Source of the DNA: Bradyrhizobium sp. AZCC 1719
Lineage (GTDB): Bacteria; Pseudomonadota; Alphaproteobacteria; Rhizobiales; Xanthobacteraceae
Assembly (NCBI RefSeq): GCF_036924525.1
Contig: NZ_JAZHRU010000001.1
Coordinates: forward strand, 558,001-622,000
DNA length: 64,000 nt
Direction of reading: 5' to 3'
A model generated the notes under the pieces. It was not told the DNA's origin and ran no database searches. It saw only the letters and a program-made list of their open reading frames with translations. Positions within the stretch are counted from its first letter, which is position 1. Every line of letters begins with the position of its first letter. The translations under genes and the position numbers were made by a program. This document shows, one piece after another, positions 1 to 8,808 of this stretch.

Positions 1-205
1 CCCCCTCGGATTTCGCGGCATAGGGACGCCGCTCACCGCCGCGCTCGTCGCCATCCCTGGCGCCAAAGCCGCGTTTGGCAAACTTCTTCTCAGGCCCCCT
101 CGCCGCTCCCGAGCGGCCCTTGCCACCGCCGGCACGGCCCTTGCCGCCACCGGGACGGTCCCGCCGGCCGCGGGAATCGTTGTTTTTGTCGTTATCGCGG
201 GGCAT
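1..205 (-). CDS. Probable RsuA/RluB-type pseudouridine synthase, N-terminal part only
   Basis: Only the first 68 codons are inside the window, read leftwards from an ATG at 203-205; the gene continues past the left edge. The visible part begins MPRDNDKNNDSRGRRDRP and is a low-complexity, basic stretch rich in Gly, Arg, Lys and Asp, with no catalytic domain in view. Long basic extensions of this kind precede the S4 and pseudouridine synthase domains of alphaproteobacterial 23S rRNA pseudouridine synthases, and that gene is commonly divergent from tadA, as here. The product name therefore rests on family memory and on the neighbour, not on a visible motif. An RNA-binding or DEAD-box protein with a similar basic tail is an alternative. 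Confidence 0.5.
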   Translation of the reverse strand, partial: MPRDNDKNNDSRGRRDRPGGGKGRAGGGKGRSGAARGPEKKFAKRGFGARDGDERGGERRPYAAKSEG

Positions 206-358
206 GAATGTTCTCTTGGGTCCGAATAAAATGGCCATCAGGCGGATCAGGATGGGCTGTCATAGCGATAACGCGCGCGCACTTCGCTCAAGGCGCATTC
301 TCACGCAAAACCGGCATCCACGTTTGCTGAAGGCGGCCCTCATAGCAGGTTTATTCCA

Positions 359-817
359 ATGATACGAGGCATGACTGCTCCTTCTTTCATGGATTTGGCG
401 CTGAAAACGGCCGAAAACGCCGGAAAAGCCGGCGAAGTTCCGATCGGCTGCGTGATCGTGAGGGATTACGAGGTGATCGCCACCGCCGGCAACCGGACGC
501 TGACTGACCGCGACCCGACCGCGCACGCCGAAATCCTCGCGATCCGGCAGGCGGCCGAGGCCATCGGCACCGAACGGCTGGTCGATTGCGACCTCTACGT
601 CACGCTGGAGCCCTGCACGATGTGCGCCGGCGCGATCTCGTTTGCGCGGATCCGGCGGCTCTATTACGGCGCCGCCGATCCCAAGGGCGGCGCGGTGGAT
701 TCCGGCGTGCGGTTCTTTGCCCAGCCGACCTGCCATCACGTGCCGGAGGTTTATTCGGCGGTCGGCGAGAGCAAGGCCGCGGCGCTGTTGCGGGATTTTT
801 TCAGGGAGCGGCGGTGA
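359..817 (+). CDS. tadA: tRNA-specific adenosine deaminase TadA
   Basis: Deaminates A34 of tRNA-Arg(ACG) to inosine in the cytoplasm, allowing wobble reading of CGN codons. The 152-residue product has the zinc deaminase signature: His56-Ala-Glu58, with Glu58 the proton shuttle, and Pro85-Cys86-Thr-Met-Cys89, giving the His/Cys/Cys zinc ligands. Length fits the family (about 150-167). A second in-frame ATG lies four codons downstream at 371 and could be the real start; neither has a strong ribosome binding site. It is divergent from the gene at the left edge and is followed by a perfect palindrome shared with the convergent hydrolase. Confidence is high because both motifs and their spacing are canonical. 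Confidence 0.95.
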   Translation: MIRGMTAPSFMDLALKTAENAGKAGEVPIGCVIVRDYEVIATAGNRTLTDRDPTAHAEILAIRQAAEAIGTERLVDCDLYVTLEPCTMCAGAISFARIRRLYYGAADPKGGAVDSGVRFFAQPTCHHVPEVYSAVGESKAAALLRDFFRERR

Positions 818-824
818 TGGACCT

Positions 825-893
825 GTAGCCCGGATGAGCGAAGCGATATCCGGGGGACCGTGTCCCGGATATCGCTTCGCTCATCCGGGCTAC
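825..893. repeat. Perfect 30-bp inverted repeat between convergent genes
   Basis: Arms at 825-854 and 864-893 are exact reverse complements, with a 9-base loop. It lies between the 3' ends of tadA and the convergent hydrolase, whose stop codon starts three bases after the right arm. It could act as a bidirectional terminator or RNA stabiliser. It is not T-rich, so it is classed as a REP-like element rather than a canonical terminator. Confidence 0.85.
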
Positions 894-896
894 GAA

Positions 897-1808
897 TCAC
901 GCCGCCAGGAAAAACTCCCGCAGCAATTTCGCCGTCACGCCCGGATTCTCCTCCGTCAAAAAATGTCCGGAATCGACCGGCGCTCCTTCCACATTCGTCG
1001 CCCATTTCTTCCACGCATCGAGCGGCGTCGTTGCAGCAGGCGCGACGCCGGCATCGCCCCACAGCGCCAGCATTGGAACCGTGATCTTCTTTCCGGCATC
1101 GAAATCGGCCTTGTCGATTTCGTAGTCGGCATAGGCACCGGCACGGTAGTCCTCGCACATCGCATGCACGCGGGCGGGATCGCGGAATGGCGCGAGATAA
1201 TGTTCCAGCGCGCGTGGATCGATCGCGTCGAGCGTCTTCGATTTGGTCTGGCTGGCCATCTTGTACTTGAGGAAAAATTCTCCATTGTTGGCGATCAGCG
1301 TTTCCGGCAGCGGATAGGGCTGCGCCAGAAACGCCCAGTGGTAGATCTTGAGCGCCGAAAGCCGGTTCAACTTCTCCCAATAGTCATAGGTCGGCGCGAT
1401 ATCGAGCACCGCGAGCTTCGACAGCCGGCCGGGATGATCGAGCGCCAGCCGGTATGACACGCGGCCGCCGCGGTCGTGACCGGCGAGCGCGAAATGCACA
1501 TGGCCGAGCTGCTCCATCGCCTCCACCATCACTTTCGCCATCGCGCGCTTGGTGTAGGGCGTATGGTTCTCATCGCTGCGGGGCATGTCCGACCAGCCAT
1601 AGCCCGGCAGGTCAGCGATGATCAGCGTGAACCGGTCCGCCAGTTGCGGCGCGACTTGGTGCCACATCACATGCGTCGACGAAAAACCATGCAGCAGCAA
1701 TAGCGGCGGGCCGTTGCCGCCAACACGGGCAAAGATGCGGCCCGATGAGGTGTTGATCCATTCGGCCGCGTATCCGGGAAACAGATCGGCAAGATCGGGC
1801 ATCTTCAT
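897..1808 (-). CDS. Alpha/beta hydrolase, haloacetate dehalogenase-like
   Basis: A 303-residue alpha/beta-hydrolase-fold enzyme. The oxyanion-hole strand is [10 protein letters not shown] (about 37-46), and the nucleophile elbow is Gly-His-Asp112-Arg-Gly-Gly, with an aspartate as nucleophile as in fluoroacetate dehalogenases and epoxide hydrolases. A catalytic His is visible in DSGHFLTEE near residue 284. A Trp-containing cap segment follows the elbow, as in the haloacetate dehalogenase family, but substrate cannot be read from sequence. The start is ATG at 1808; a second ATG two codons in is possible. The gene is monocistronic and convergent with tadA. The fold is certain; dehalogenase as opposed to epoxide or ester hydrolase is inference. 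Confidence 0.85.
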   Translation of the reverse strand: MKMPDLADLFPGYAAEWINTSSGRIFARVGGNGPPLLLLHGFSSTHVMWHQVAPQLADRFTLIIADLPGYGWSDMPRSDENHTPYTKRAMAKVMVEAMEQLGHVHFALAGHDRGGRVSYRLALDHPGRLSKLAVLDIAPTYDYWEKLNRLSALKIYHWAFLAQPYPLPETLIANNGEFFLKYKMASQTKSKTLDAIDPRALEHYLAPFRDPARVHAMCEDYRAGAYADYEIDKADFDAGKKITVPMLALWGDAGVAPAATTPLDAWKKWATNVEGAPVDSGHFLTEENPGVTAKLLREFFLAA

Positions 1809-1833
1809 ACTCTCTCGTCATCCGCTACCTGTC

Positions 1834-1890
1834 ATCATCCGCCAACGGGTCGCGCGAATGCGCGCCCGATGACAGGCTCCGGCGGATGAT
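1834..1890. repeat. Composite palindromic repeat with 40-bp core
   Basis: Outer 10-base arms (1834-1843 and 1881-1890) enclose a core beginning GCCAACGGGTCGCGCGAA. The 40 bases at 1841-1880 recur identically at 23603-23642 inside a different outer palindrome, and related cores occur at 7769-7801 and 57130-57198. This copy is in the divergent gap between the hydrolase and the acyl-CoA dehydrogenase, unlike most elements of the window, which sit between gene ends. Confidence 0.8.
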
Positions 1891-2070
1891 CCAGTAAACA
1901 CCAGCCTCTCCTTTAACAACAGGCGCCTCGGCGTACTGGATACCCCGCATGCGCGGGGTATGACAGCCTTGGCTTGCTTCAAACTTTGTTTGCCGTTGCC
2001 GCTGGCAGACCGCAGGTTTATGCCATCCCTCAAGACCGACCAACAACAACAAGACGCGAGGAAACCAGCG

Positions 2071-3303
2071 ATGTCGATCGATTTCGAAATTCCGGCCGAA
2101 GCCAAGGCAATCCGCGAGAAGGTCCGCAAATGGGTGCAGGAGGAATGCATCCCCGCAGAGAAGGAACTCGATACCAAGCCGCTCGCCGAAGTGCTCGGCC
2201 CGCTCCGCGCCAAGGCCCGCGCGCGCGGCCTGTGGTGCCCATGGGTGCCGAAGGAATATGGCGGCATGGGGCTCGGCCCGCTCGCCAACGCGCTGGTGCA
2301 GATGGAGCTGGGCGAGAGCATGCTGGGCGCACTGTCGATGAACACGCAAGGTCCCGACGACGCCTCGATGATGACGATCCTTGCCCATGGCACGGAATAT
2401 CAGAAGGAGAGGTTCCTTAAACCGCTGCTCAACGGCGACAAGCGCATCTGCTTCTCGATGACTGAGAAGGCTGCCGGCGCCGACGCCACCGGCATGCAGA
2501 CCACGGCGGTGAAGGACGGCAACGAGAACTACGTCCTGAACGGCGAGAAGTGGTTTTCCTCCTCCGCCAGCGTGGCCGACATGGCGCTGGTGATGGCCAA
2601 GACCGATCCGAACGCGCCACGGCACAAGCAGTATTCGACCTTCATCGTGGAGTTGCCGAACCCCGGCTACAAGATCAAGCGCAACGTCGCCAACATGGCG
2701 ATCGAAGGGCCGCACGACGAAATCCTGCACGGCGGGCACTCCGAAATCGAGATCAAGGATTTGAAGGTGCCGGCCGACAATCTGCTCGGCGGCGAAGGCA
2801 ATGGCTTTGCCATGGGCCAGCACCGCCTCGCCTATGGACGCCTTCGCCACGGCATGCACAACGTCGCCAAGGCGCAACGCGCGCTCGACATGGCGGTCGC
2901 CCATGTCACCAAGCGCTCGACCTTCGGCAAATTGCTCGCCGACCGCCAGGCAGTGCAGTTCATGCTCGCTGACTGCGCCAGCGAACTCTATATCGGCCGC
3001 CTGATGCTGCTGCACATCGCCTACAAGGCGGAGAAGGGTCTCGATATCAGGCAGGAGAACTCGATCGCAAAGATCTTCCATGCGCACATGGTGCACAAGG
3101 TGATCGACACCGCGATCCAGCTCCATGGCGCGCTCGGCTTCAGCCAGGATACGCCGCTGGCGAAATGGTACACCCAGGTGCGCTCGCAGCGGCTGGTCGA
3201 CGGTCCGGACGAAGTACACAAGTGGAAGATCGGCAAGAACGTCATCAAGGCGTTCCGCGAGCACGGCACCACGGCAAGCGCGGCGGGCGGGGATTTGTTG
3301 TGA
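2071..3303 (+). CDS. Acyl-CoA dehydrogenase family protein
   Basis: FAD flavoenzyme catalysing alpha,beta-dehydrogenation of an acyl-CoA in fatty or branched-chain acid oxidation, passing electrons to electron-transfer flavoprotein. The 410-residue product has the three-domain order: N-terminal helical domain, middle beta domain with FSMTEKAAGADATG (flavin/acyl contact), and C-terminal helices with RSTFGKLLADRQAVQFMLAD and the IQLHGALGFSQDTPLAKWY segment. The chosen start at 2071 (MSIDFEIPAEAK) is preceded by GAGGAAACC and matches the family N-terminus; the frame is open upstream to 1960, but that part encodes nothing conserved. The sequence resembles the ACAD10/11-like branch, whose substrates vary. 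It is convergent with purD across a long palindrome. Confidence 0.9.
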   Translation: MSIDFEIPAEAKAIREKVRKWVQEECIPAEKELDTKPLAEVLGPLRAKARARGLWCPWVPKEYGGMGLGPLANALVQMELGESMLGALSMNTQGPDDASMMTILAHGTEYQKERFLKPLLNGDKRICFSMTEKAAGADATGMQTTAVKDGNENYVLNGEKWFSSSASVADMALVMAKTDPNAPRHKQYSTFIVELPNPGYKIKRNVANMAIEGPHDEILHGGHSEIEIKDLKVPADNLLGGEGNGFAMGQHRLAYGRLRHGMHNVAKAQRALDMAVAHVTKRSTFGKLLADRQAVQFMLADCASELYIGRLMLLHIAYKAEKGLDIRQENSIAKIFHAHMVHKVIDTAIQLHGALGFSQDTPLAKWYTQVRSQRLVDGPDEVHKWKIGKNVIKAFREHGTTASAAGGDLL

Positions 3304-3308
3304 CATAC

Positions 3309-3422
3309 CGTCATTCCGGACGACGCGCATCGCGCGTCGATCCGGAATCTCGATGTGATGAGCACTTCTGCAACTAATCTCGAGATTCCGGGTTCGGCGC
3401 GTAGCGCCGCCCCGGAATGACG
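3309..3422. repeat. Long palindromic element, CGTCATTCCGG family
   Basis: Outer arms 3309-3319 and 3412-3422 are exact reverse complements, and shorter nested inverted repeats lie inside (for example GACGCGC/GCGCGTC near 3321-3336, and GGCGC/GCGCC near 3395-3408). It fills the convergent gap between the acyl-CoA dehydrogenase and purD, ending one base before the purD stop codon. A second copy lies at 25727-25832. Confidence 0.85.
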
Positions 3423-3423
3423 T

Positions 3424-4701
3424 TCAACCCCTCTCCGCCTCCACCGCCTGCCAGGCGATGTCACGCCGGCAAAAACCATCCGGCCATTGGATGCGGTCGA
3501 CGGCCTGATAGGCACGCTCTCTCGCCTCGGTGACGGTCTTCCCCATCGCGCAGACGTTCAGCACGCGGCCGCCATTGGCGACAATGCCGCCGTCCTTCGC
3601 CGCCGTGCCGGCGTGAAATATCTCGACGCCCTCGATTTCGGCCGCGTCATCAAGGCCCTCAATCCGCGTGCCCCTCTTGTAGTCGCCGGGATAACCCTTC
3701 GCCGCCATCACCACGGTCAGCGCCGGATCGGGAAACCAGCGCAGGTCGAAATGCTTCAGTTCTCCGTCGCAGGACGCCAGAAACGCCGGCACGATGTCGG
3801 ACATCATTCGCAGCATCAGCACCTGGCATTCGGGGTCGCCGAAGCGGACATTGAATTCGAACAGCTTTGGCCCCTGCTCCGTCAGCATTACGCCGGCATA
3901 GAGCACGCCGCGGAACGGCGTGCCGCGCTTCTTCATGCCCGCGACGGTCGGCAGGATGATCCGCGCCATGATTTGATCGTGCACCTCAGCCGTCACGAAC
4001 GGCGTCGGCGAATAGGCGCCCATGCCGCCGGTGTTCGGTCCTTCGTCATGATCGAACACGCGCTTGTGGTCCTGCGCCGAGGCGAGCGGGATTGCGGTGT
4101 CGCCGTCGCACAGCGCAAAGAAGCTGATCTCGCGGCCAGCGAGGAATTCCTCGATCACGACTTCCGTTCCCGCCGCGCCGAACGCGCCATCGAACATCAT
4201 GGCGATGGCGGCCTCAGCCTCCGCCAGCGTCTTTGCCACGACGACGCCTTTGCCGGCGGCCAACCCGTCGGCCTTGACCACGATCGGCGCGCCCTGCGTG
4301 CGCACATAGGCCAGCGCATCATCGGCGGTAGTGAAGCGGCCATAGGCGCCAGTCGGAATATCGAATTCGCGGCACAGGTCCTTCGTAAATCCCTTTGAGC
4401 CCTCGAGTTGCGCCGCCTGCTTGCTCGGACCGAACGCCTTGATGCCGGCTTTCGCGAGATCATCGACAATCCCGGCGGCAAGCGGCGTTTCCGGGCCGAC
4501 CACGACGAGATCGACGGCGTTGCTTTTGCAGAACTCGATCACCGCGCCATGATTCGCAACGTCGAGCGCGACGCATTCAGCTTCGCGCGCGATGCCGGCA
4601 TTGCCCGGCGCGCACCACAATTTGGTCAGCAGAGGGGAAGCGGCAATCTTCCACGCCAGAGCGTGTTCGCGGCCGCCGGAACCGAGCAGGAGAATGTTCA
4701 T
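3424..4701 (-). CDS. purD: Phosphoribosylamine-glycine ligase (GAR synthetase)
   Basis: Second step of de novo purine synthesis: ATP-dependent joining of glycine to 5-phosphoribosylamine. The 425-residue length equals the family norm. The N-terminus [18 protein letters not shown] is the diagnostic PurD start, followed by [17 protein letters not shown], then the ATP-grasp domain with [14 protein letters not shown], the [20 protein letters not shown] signature and the metal/ATP segment [12 protein letters not shown]. The frame is open 64 codons further upstream to 4893, but homology starts at the ATG at 4701. It is divergent from xseA, sharing a 169-bp promoter region, and ends one base from a palindrome. 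Confidence 0.98.
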   Translation of the reverse strand: MNILLLGSGGREHALAWKIAASPLLTKLWCAPGNAGIAREAECVALDVANHGAVIEFCKSNAVDLVVVGPETPLAAGIVDDLAKAGIKAFGPSKQAAQLEGSKGFTKDLCREFDIPTGAYGRFTTADDALAYVRTQGAPIVVKADGLAAGKGVVVAKTLAEAEAAIAMMFDGAFGAAGTEVVIEEFLAGREISFFALCDGDTAIPLASAQDHKRVFDHDEGPNTGGMGAYSPTPFVTAEVHDQIMARIILPTVAGMKKRGTPFRGVLYAGVMLTEQGPKLFEFNVRFGDPECQVLMLRMMSDIVPAFLASCDGELKHFDLRWFPDPALTVVMAAKGYPGDYKRGTRIEGLDDAAEIEGVEIFHAGTAAKDGGIVANGGRVLNVCAMGKTVTEARERAYQAVDRIQWPDGFCRRDIAWQAVEAERG

Positions 4702-4870
4702 TCGGAGTGCAGCCAAGTGGAGGGGTTGCCGGCCATTGCGCGACGGTTTAGCACGGCAGGAGCCCGCCGCAACAACGTGTCCATTCCCGTGTGGATATGT
4801 GCTCTGGCTCCCCCAACATGCCATCGGCACCTTGCGGAAGCGCCGGAAAAGGCCGATTCTACGCCCTGAT

Positions 4871-6490
4871 ATGCCAGCAGATAACCTGATCAACGCGCCC
4901 GAATTTACCGTCTCGGAACTGTCCTCCGCCCTGAAGCGGACGGTCGAGGACCGCTTTGGCCATGTCCGCGTCCGCGGCGAAATCTCCGGCTTCCGCGGGC
5001 CGCACTCCTCGGGCCATTGCTATTTCGCGCTCAAGGACGAGAGCGCCAAGATCGAGGCGGTGATCTGGAAGTTCGCCCACGCCCGGATGCGGTTCAAGCC
5101 GCAGGAAGGGCTCGAGGTCATCGCCACCGGCAAGCTCACGACTTATCCAAACTCCTCGAAATACCAGATCGTCATCGACTCGCTGGAGCCTGCCGGGATC
5201 GGCGCGCTGATGGCGCTGATGGAGGAGCGCAAGCGGAAGCTCGCCGCCGAGGGCCTGTTCGACGAGGCGCGCAAGCAATTGCTGCCGTGGCTGCCGGAAG
5301 TGATCGGGGTCGTCACCTCGCCGACGGGCGCGGTCATCAGAGACATCCTGCATCGGCTGGAGGACCGCTTTCCCCGCCGCGTACTGGTGTGGCCGGTGAA
5401 GGTGCAGGGCGAAGGCTCCGCCGAGCAGGTTGCGGCGGCCATCCGCGGTTTCAATGCGCTACCCGAGACCGGACGAATCCCGCGGCCCGATCTCGTGATC
5501 GTCGCGCGCGGCGGCGGCTCGCTGGAGGATCTGTGGTCGTTCAACGAGGAGATCGTGGTTCGCGCTGCCGCCGACAGCATGATTCCGCTGATCTCGGCCG
5601 TCGGCCACGAGACCGATATCACGCTGATCGATTTCGCCGCCGACAAGCGCGCGCCGACGCCGACGGCGGCGGCCGAAATGGCCGTTCCCGTGCGCAGCGA
5701 ATTGTTCGCCGAGGTGGAAAGCCTGGCGCGCCGCACCATGGTGTGCTGGCAGCGCGGCCAGGAGAGCCGCCGCAACGAATTGCGCGCCGCCGCCCGCGCG
5801 CTGCCGAGTTTGAGCGAACTGCTCGCGATCCCCAGGCAGCGGCTGGATCACCTCGGCGCCGCCCTGCCCCGCGGCCTGAAAGCCAATACGCATGCTCATC
5901 ACCGCCGCTTTTCGCATCTCAGCGCCGGCCTGACGCTGAAGGTGTTGCGCGGACAGGTCGCGCAGGCCAGCCATCGTCTTACGGTGTCGGGCGAGCGAAT
6001 CCGGCTGTCCGCCCGCGCCCTGCTGCGCAACCGGCGCGAACGTTTTGCCGGCTTGGAGATCAGGCTCAAGGCTTCAAAACTCTCCAACGCCCAGGCGCAG
6101 CGCAACGCGATTGCGCGCGAACGCGAACGTACGCAACGGCTGGCCGAGCGCGCCCGCCGAGCGCTCGCGATCGCGATGCAGCGGCTTGACGCGCGGGTCG
6201 CCCATAGCGGGCAGTTGTTGTCGGCGCTGTCCTATCGCGGCGTGCTCGCCCGCGGCTTTGCCCTGGTGCGCGACGAACACGGCCACGCCGTCCATGCCGC
6301 CGCTGCGGTCGGGCCGAGCGCGCGTCTCTCCATCGAGTTCGCCGACGGCCGCGTGGCGGCGACCGCGGATGCGGACCGGCCTCAGGCGACGGCTCCAGCC
6401 ACAAGCGCGCCGAAGCCAGCCCCGCGCGAGGCGAGGCCAGCAGCACCGAAGCGCGTGCCAAAGCCGGTAGATCAGGGAAGCCTGTTTTAG
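4871..6490 (+). CDS. xseA: Exodeoxyribonuclease VII large subunit
   Basis: Catalytic subunit of exonuclease VII, which degrades single-stranded DNA from both ends together with XseB. The start at 4871 gives [20 protein letters not shown]. An N-terminal OB-fold (about 15-115, with [20 protein letters not shown]) is followed by the catalytic region (about 140-345) with [27 protein letters not shown] and [21 protein letters not shown] long Arg/Ala-rich coiled region leads to [16 protein letters not shown]. The last 50 residues are an Ala/Pro/Lys tail. The 539 residues exceed E. coli XseA (456) mainly because of the coil and tail. No xseB is in the window. The stop overlaps the convergent hydrolase by four bases. 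Confidence 0.97.
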   Translation: MPADNLINAPEFTVSELSSALKRTVEDRFGHVRVRGEISGFRGPHSSGHCYFALKDESAKIEAVIWKFAHARMRFKPQEGLEVIATGKLTTYPNSSKYQIVIDSLEPAGIGALMALMEERKRKLAAEGLFDEARKQLLPWLPEVIGVVTSPTGAVIRDILHRLEDRFPRRVLVWPVKVQGEGSAEQVAAAIRGFNALPETGRIPRPDLVIVARGGGSLEDLWSFNEEIVVRAAADSMIPLISAVGHETDITLIDFAADKRAPTPTAAAEMAVPVRSELFAEVESLARRTMVCWQRGQESRRNELRAAARALPSLSELLAIPRQRLDHLGAALPRGLKANTHAHHRRFSHLSAGLTLKVLRGQVAQASHRLTVSGERIRLSARALLRNRRERFAGLEIRLKASKLSNAQAQRNAIARERERTQRLAERARRALAIAMQRLDARVAHSGQLLSALSYRGVLARGFALVRDEHGHAVHAAAAVGPSARLSIEFADGRVAATADADRPQATAPATSAPKPAPREARPAAPKRVPKPVDQGSLF

Positions 6491-7320
6491 CGCGCCAGCC
6501 ATTCCGTGACGCGCTGTTGCGCATCCTTGCGCGCATCCGCGTCGGTGCCGATATGGCCGTGTTCGGGCAATGCCGCGTCAGCCCCCGCGATCGCCCGCAG
6601 CGGAAGGTTGGCGCGGTCGAAATCGTGAGCCGCCCCGGGATAGACCACGATTCGCGCCAGCGCGCTGCGGCCGCGGGCACCCTCCACCATCTGACGGCAG
6701 GCCGACGGTGAACTGACGTCGTCCTTGGCGCCAATCAACAGCAGCGTCGGCACCCGCGCGCTCCAGCCGAGGCCGGAGGAGATCCGGCAGTCCGGATAGA
6801 ACGCGATGGCAGAGCGGAAATCCGGTCCAGTCCCGCGCGACGATGATTGCGGGCGTACCGCCCACAGCACCGCGCTGGCGCCGTTGGCCCATCCGATCAA
6901 GCTGATGCGGTCACGCGCGACCCAGGGCTGCTGCAACAGCCATTGCCGCGACGCGTTGACATCGGCCACCCGCTCGCGGCGGGCAAGCACGCGGCGCTCC
7001 TTGACGCGGCATTGCGGGTCGAGCTCGCGCGAACCGTGACTGTCCGGCAACAGCACGGCATGGCCGGACTTCAGGAGTTGTTCCGCCCAGTCACTGTAGC
7101 GCGGCAGCACCGGCTCGGATTGCCCGCTCAATCCGCCGCAGCCATGCAGCGCGATTACCGTGGGAAATGGGCCGTCACCATCAGGCTTATAGAGCTGCGC
7201 GTGCAGGGTCAGTCCGGTCGCCGGGATATCGACCTGGCGCGGGGCCGGCAACGGCGCCGCACCGGCGGTGGAGGCCGCAGCAAGGAGCGTCAGGAATAGC
7301 GTTGCTGACAACAGGCGCAT
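6487..7320 (-). CDS. Secreted dienelactone hydrolase-like protein with Ser-to-Ala nucleophile site
   Basis: A 277-residue alpha/beta-hydrolase-fold protein with a Sec signal peptide ([22 protein letters not shown]), so predicted periplasmic. It carries the oxyanion segment [12 protein letters not shown] (about 55-66), FYPDCR, the acid segment GAKDD (about 197-201) and YPGAAHDFD with the likely catalytic His232. The nucleophile elbow reads Gly143-Trp-Ala145-Asn-Gly147, so the expected Ser or Cys is Ala (codon GCC, one base from the Ser codon TCC). The paralogue at 48264-49100 has Gly-Phe-Ser-Gln-Gly at the same place. If the base calls are right, the protein should lack ordinary hydrolase activity. 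It converges on xseA with a four-base overlap. Confidence 0.8.
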   Translation of the reverse strand: MRLLSATLFLTLLAAASTAGAAPLPAPRQVDIPATGLTLHAQLYKPDGDGPFPTVIALHGCGGLSGQSEPVLPRYSDWAEQLLKSGHAVLLPDSHGSRELDPQCRVKERRVLARRERVADVNASRQWLLQQPWVARDRISLIGWANGASAVLWAVRPQSSSRGTGPDFRSAIAFYPDCRISSGLGWSARVPTLLLIGAKDDVSSPSACRQMVEGARGRSALARIVVYPGAAHDFDRANLPLRAIAGADAALPEHGHIGTDADARKDAQQRVTEWLAR

Positions 7321-7470
7321 CGGTCTCTGTCGGATCGGTGTGACGCTGCGGGCACAATAAAACTCACGCTATCATGCAGGTGGGCGCAAAATCATCACAA
7401 GTAGGTCAGTTTGCGGGGCGGACAGTACGACCTATTTATGATAGATCCAATTTGGAAAATACACTTGACG

Positions 7471-7488
7471 CCGGCCCGCGCGGGCCGG
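7471..7488. promoter_or_regulatory. 18-bp perfect GC palindrome upstream of the DUF2093 gene
   Basis: CCGGCCCGCGCGGGCCGG is self-complementary and lies 19 bases before the GTG start of the small gene, so it falls in the 5' untranslated region. It could form a hairpin just upstream of the ribosome binding site or bind a dimeric protein. Function is not established. Confidence 0.4.
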
Positions 7489-7507
7489 CCCATCGGAGAG
7501 TTTGACG

Positions 7508-7735
7508 GTGCTCAATAAATTCGGCCCCTCGGGCCATGGCGAAGCGCAGGTGCAATATCTGGACGGCGATTTCCGCGTGATCTCGCCGGGGACCTATGTG
7601 CGCTGCGCCGTCACCGACGTGCGGATTCCGCTCGACGAATTGAAGTACTGGAGCGTCGATCTGCAGGAGGCCTATTCGGTTCCGGGCGCCGTGCTGCAGC
7701 GGCACTTTCCCGGCGCGCTGAAGACGCAGGGCTGA
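7508..7735 (+). CDS. DUF2093 family protein
   Basis: A 75-residue alphaproteobacterial protein of unknown function, recognisable by the central segment RVISPGTYVRCAVTDVRIPL and the WSVDLQEAY that follows. It is consistently found next to lpxK and xseA in Rhizobiales, as here. No signal peptide or membrane segment is seen. GTG at 7508 is preferred because GGAGAG at 7495-7500 is seven bases upstream; a TTG two codons earlier would sit on that ribosome binding site. It is convergent with lpxK, with a 23-bp-stem palindrome between the two stops. Association with envelope genes is contextual only. Confidence 0.85.
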   Translation: MLNKFGPSGHGEAQVQYLDGDFRVISPGTYVRCAVTDVRIPLDELKYWSVDLQEAYSVPGAVLQRHFPGALKTQG

Positions 7736-7752
7736 GCGCGGTTTCGTAGATT

Positions 7753-7813
7753 GTAGGGTGGGCAAAGCCAACGGGTCGCGCGAGCGCGCGCCCGTTGGCT
7801 TTGCCCACCCTAC
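7753..7813. repeat. Palindromic element, GTAGGGTGGGCAAAG family
   Basis: A perfect 23-bp inverted repeat (7753-7775 and 7791-7813) encloses a 15-base GC loop. The right arm contains CTA at 7810-7812, the complement of the UAG stop codon of lpxK, so the repeat overlaps the gene end. Related elements with the same arms occur at 14216-14307 and 57116-57262. It could act as a bidirectional terminator for the convergent pair DUF2093/lpxK. Confidence 0.9.
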
Positions 7814-8808
7814 TCTTTCCTCTCGCGCGCCTTGAATAGCCGGTCGGCGACGAATTTTCGCAGGCGCGCAGGATCGTCGAACTCTAGCGTTACCCCGAAC
7901 GGCACGATGTGCTGCGCCGGATCGCGCAGCCGCGCCAGGTCCTTTTCCGTCGTCACCAATGTCAGCCCGTCGCGCCGAGCCTCGGTAATCAAGCCTTCGA
8001 TCTCACTCTGCGAGTACGGATGATGATCGGCGAAGGCCTGCTGCCTGACGACATCGATGCCGCTTAAGCGCAGCGTGTTGAAAAAACGCACGGGATCGCC
8101 GATACCGGCAAATGCCAGCACGCGCTTGCCGCGAAGCGCGGCGACCGGCGCGTCATCCGGCTTCAGATGCGCGCGCAGTACCGGCTTGCCCTGTGCGGCA
8201 ATCTCGGCGGCCACCGGCTCGGCAGCGGTGCCGTTGCCGACAATGATCAGCGCGTCGGTGCGCGCCAGTTGCGGCCGCAGCGGCGCGCGCAGCGGACCGG
8301 CGGGAAATACCTTCCCGTTGCCAAGTCCGCGTTCGCTGTCGATCACGATCAGGCATGCGTCCTTGATGATCGACGGATTCTGGAAACCGTCGTCCATCAG
8401 GATCACGGTCGCGCCTTGCGAGCGCGCCAACGGCACGCCCTCGGCGCGTTTGCGCGATACCACGACCGGCAAATGGCCTGCCAGCATCAGCGGTTCGTCG
8501 CCGACATCGGCCGCCGCGTGCCGCTCAGGATCGACGCGGACCGGCCCGCGCAATTCGCCGCCGTACCCGCGGCTCAGCACGACCGGCGTCTCGCCGAGGT
8601 CGCGCATGAGCTTCGCCAGCGCCAGCACGGTCGGCGTCTTGCCGGCGCCGCCGACGTGGTAATTGCCGACGCAGAGCACCGGGATGCCAGCATTCAATCC
8701 CTTGCGCCGCAGGCGCTGTGCGGCGATGGCGCCATAGAGCGCGCCGAGCGGTTTCAACAGATGCGAGTTGAGCGAGGACGGGCCGTGCCAGAAGCCCGGC
8801 TCACGCAT
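7810..8808 (-). CDS. lpxK: Tetraacyldisaccharide 4'-kinase
   Basis: Phosphorylates the 4' position of the lipid A disaccharide on the cytoplasmic face of the inner membrane. The 332 residues match the family. Near the N-terminus is a hydrophobic anchor segment with LGALYGAIAAQRLRRKG, then the Walker A segment GNYHVGGAGKTPT (about 47-59), SRGYGGELRG, DEPLMLA and the diagnostic DDGFQNPSI (about 144-152); DHHPYSQ and TTEKDLARLRD lie in the C-terminal half. The ATG at 8808 lies inside the end of waaA (eight-base overlap), which implies translational coupling. Its UAG stop is formed by the arm of a palindromic repeat. Confidence 0.97.
   Translation of the reverse strand: MREPGFWHGPSSLNSHLLKPLGALYGAIAAQRLRRKGLNAGIPVLCVGNYHVGGAGKTPTVLALAKLMRDLGETPVVLSRGYGGELRGPVRVDPERHAAADVGDEPLMLAGHLPVVVSRKRAEGVPLARSQGATVILMDDGFQNPSIIKDACLIVIDSERGLGNGKVFPAGPLRAPLRPQLARTDALIIVGNGTAAEPVAAEIAAQGKPVLRAHLKPDDAPVAALRGKRVLAFAGIGDPVRFFNTLRLSGIDVVRQQAFADHHPYSQSEIEGLITEARRDGLTLVTTEKDLARLRDPAQHIVPFGVTLEFDDPARLRKFVADRLFKARERKE

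Noticed and set aside
642..1457. Plus-strand open frame overlapping the end of tadA and the hydrolase
   Set aside because: It is antisense to the hydrolase and frame-shifted to tadA, with Arg-rich composition and no motifs; both overlapped genes are well supported.
1825..3330. Very long open frame on the minus strand opposite the acyl-CoA dehydrogenase
   Set aside because: It is the antisense shadow of a GC-rich coding gene: its product is rich in His, Arg, Val and Gly without any family motif, and the plus-strand gene carries full acyl-CoA dehydrogenase motifs.
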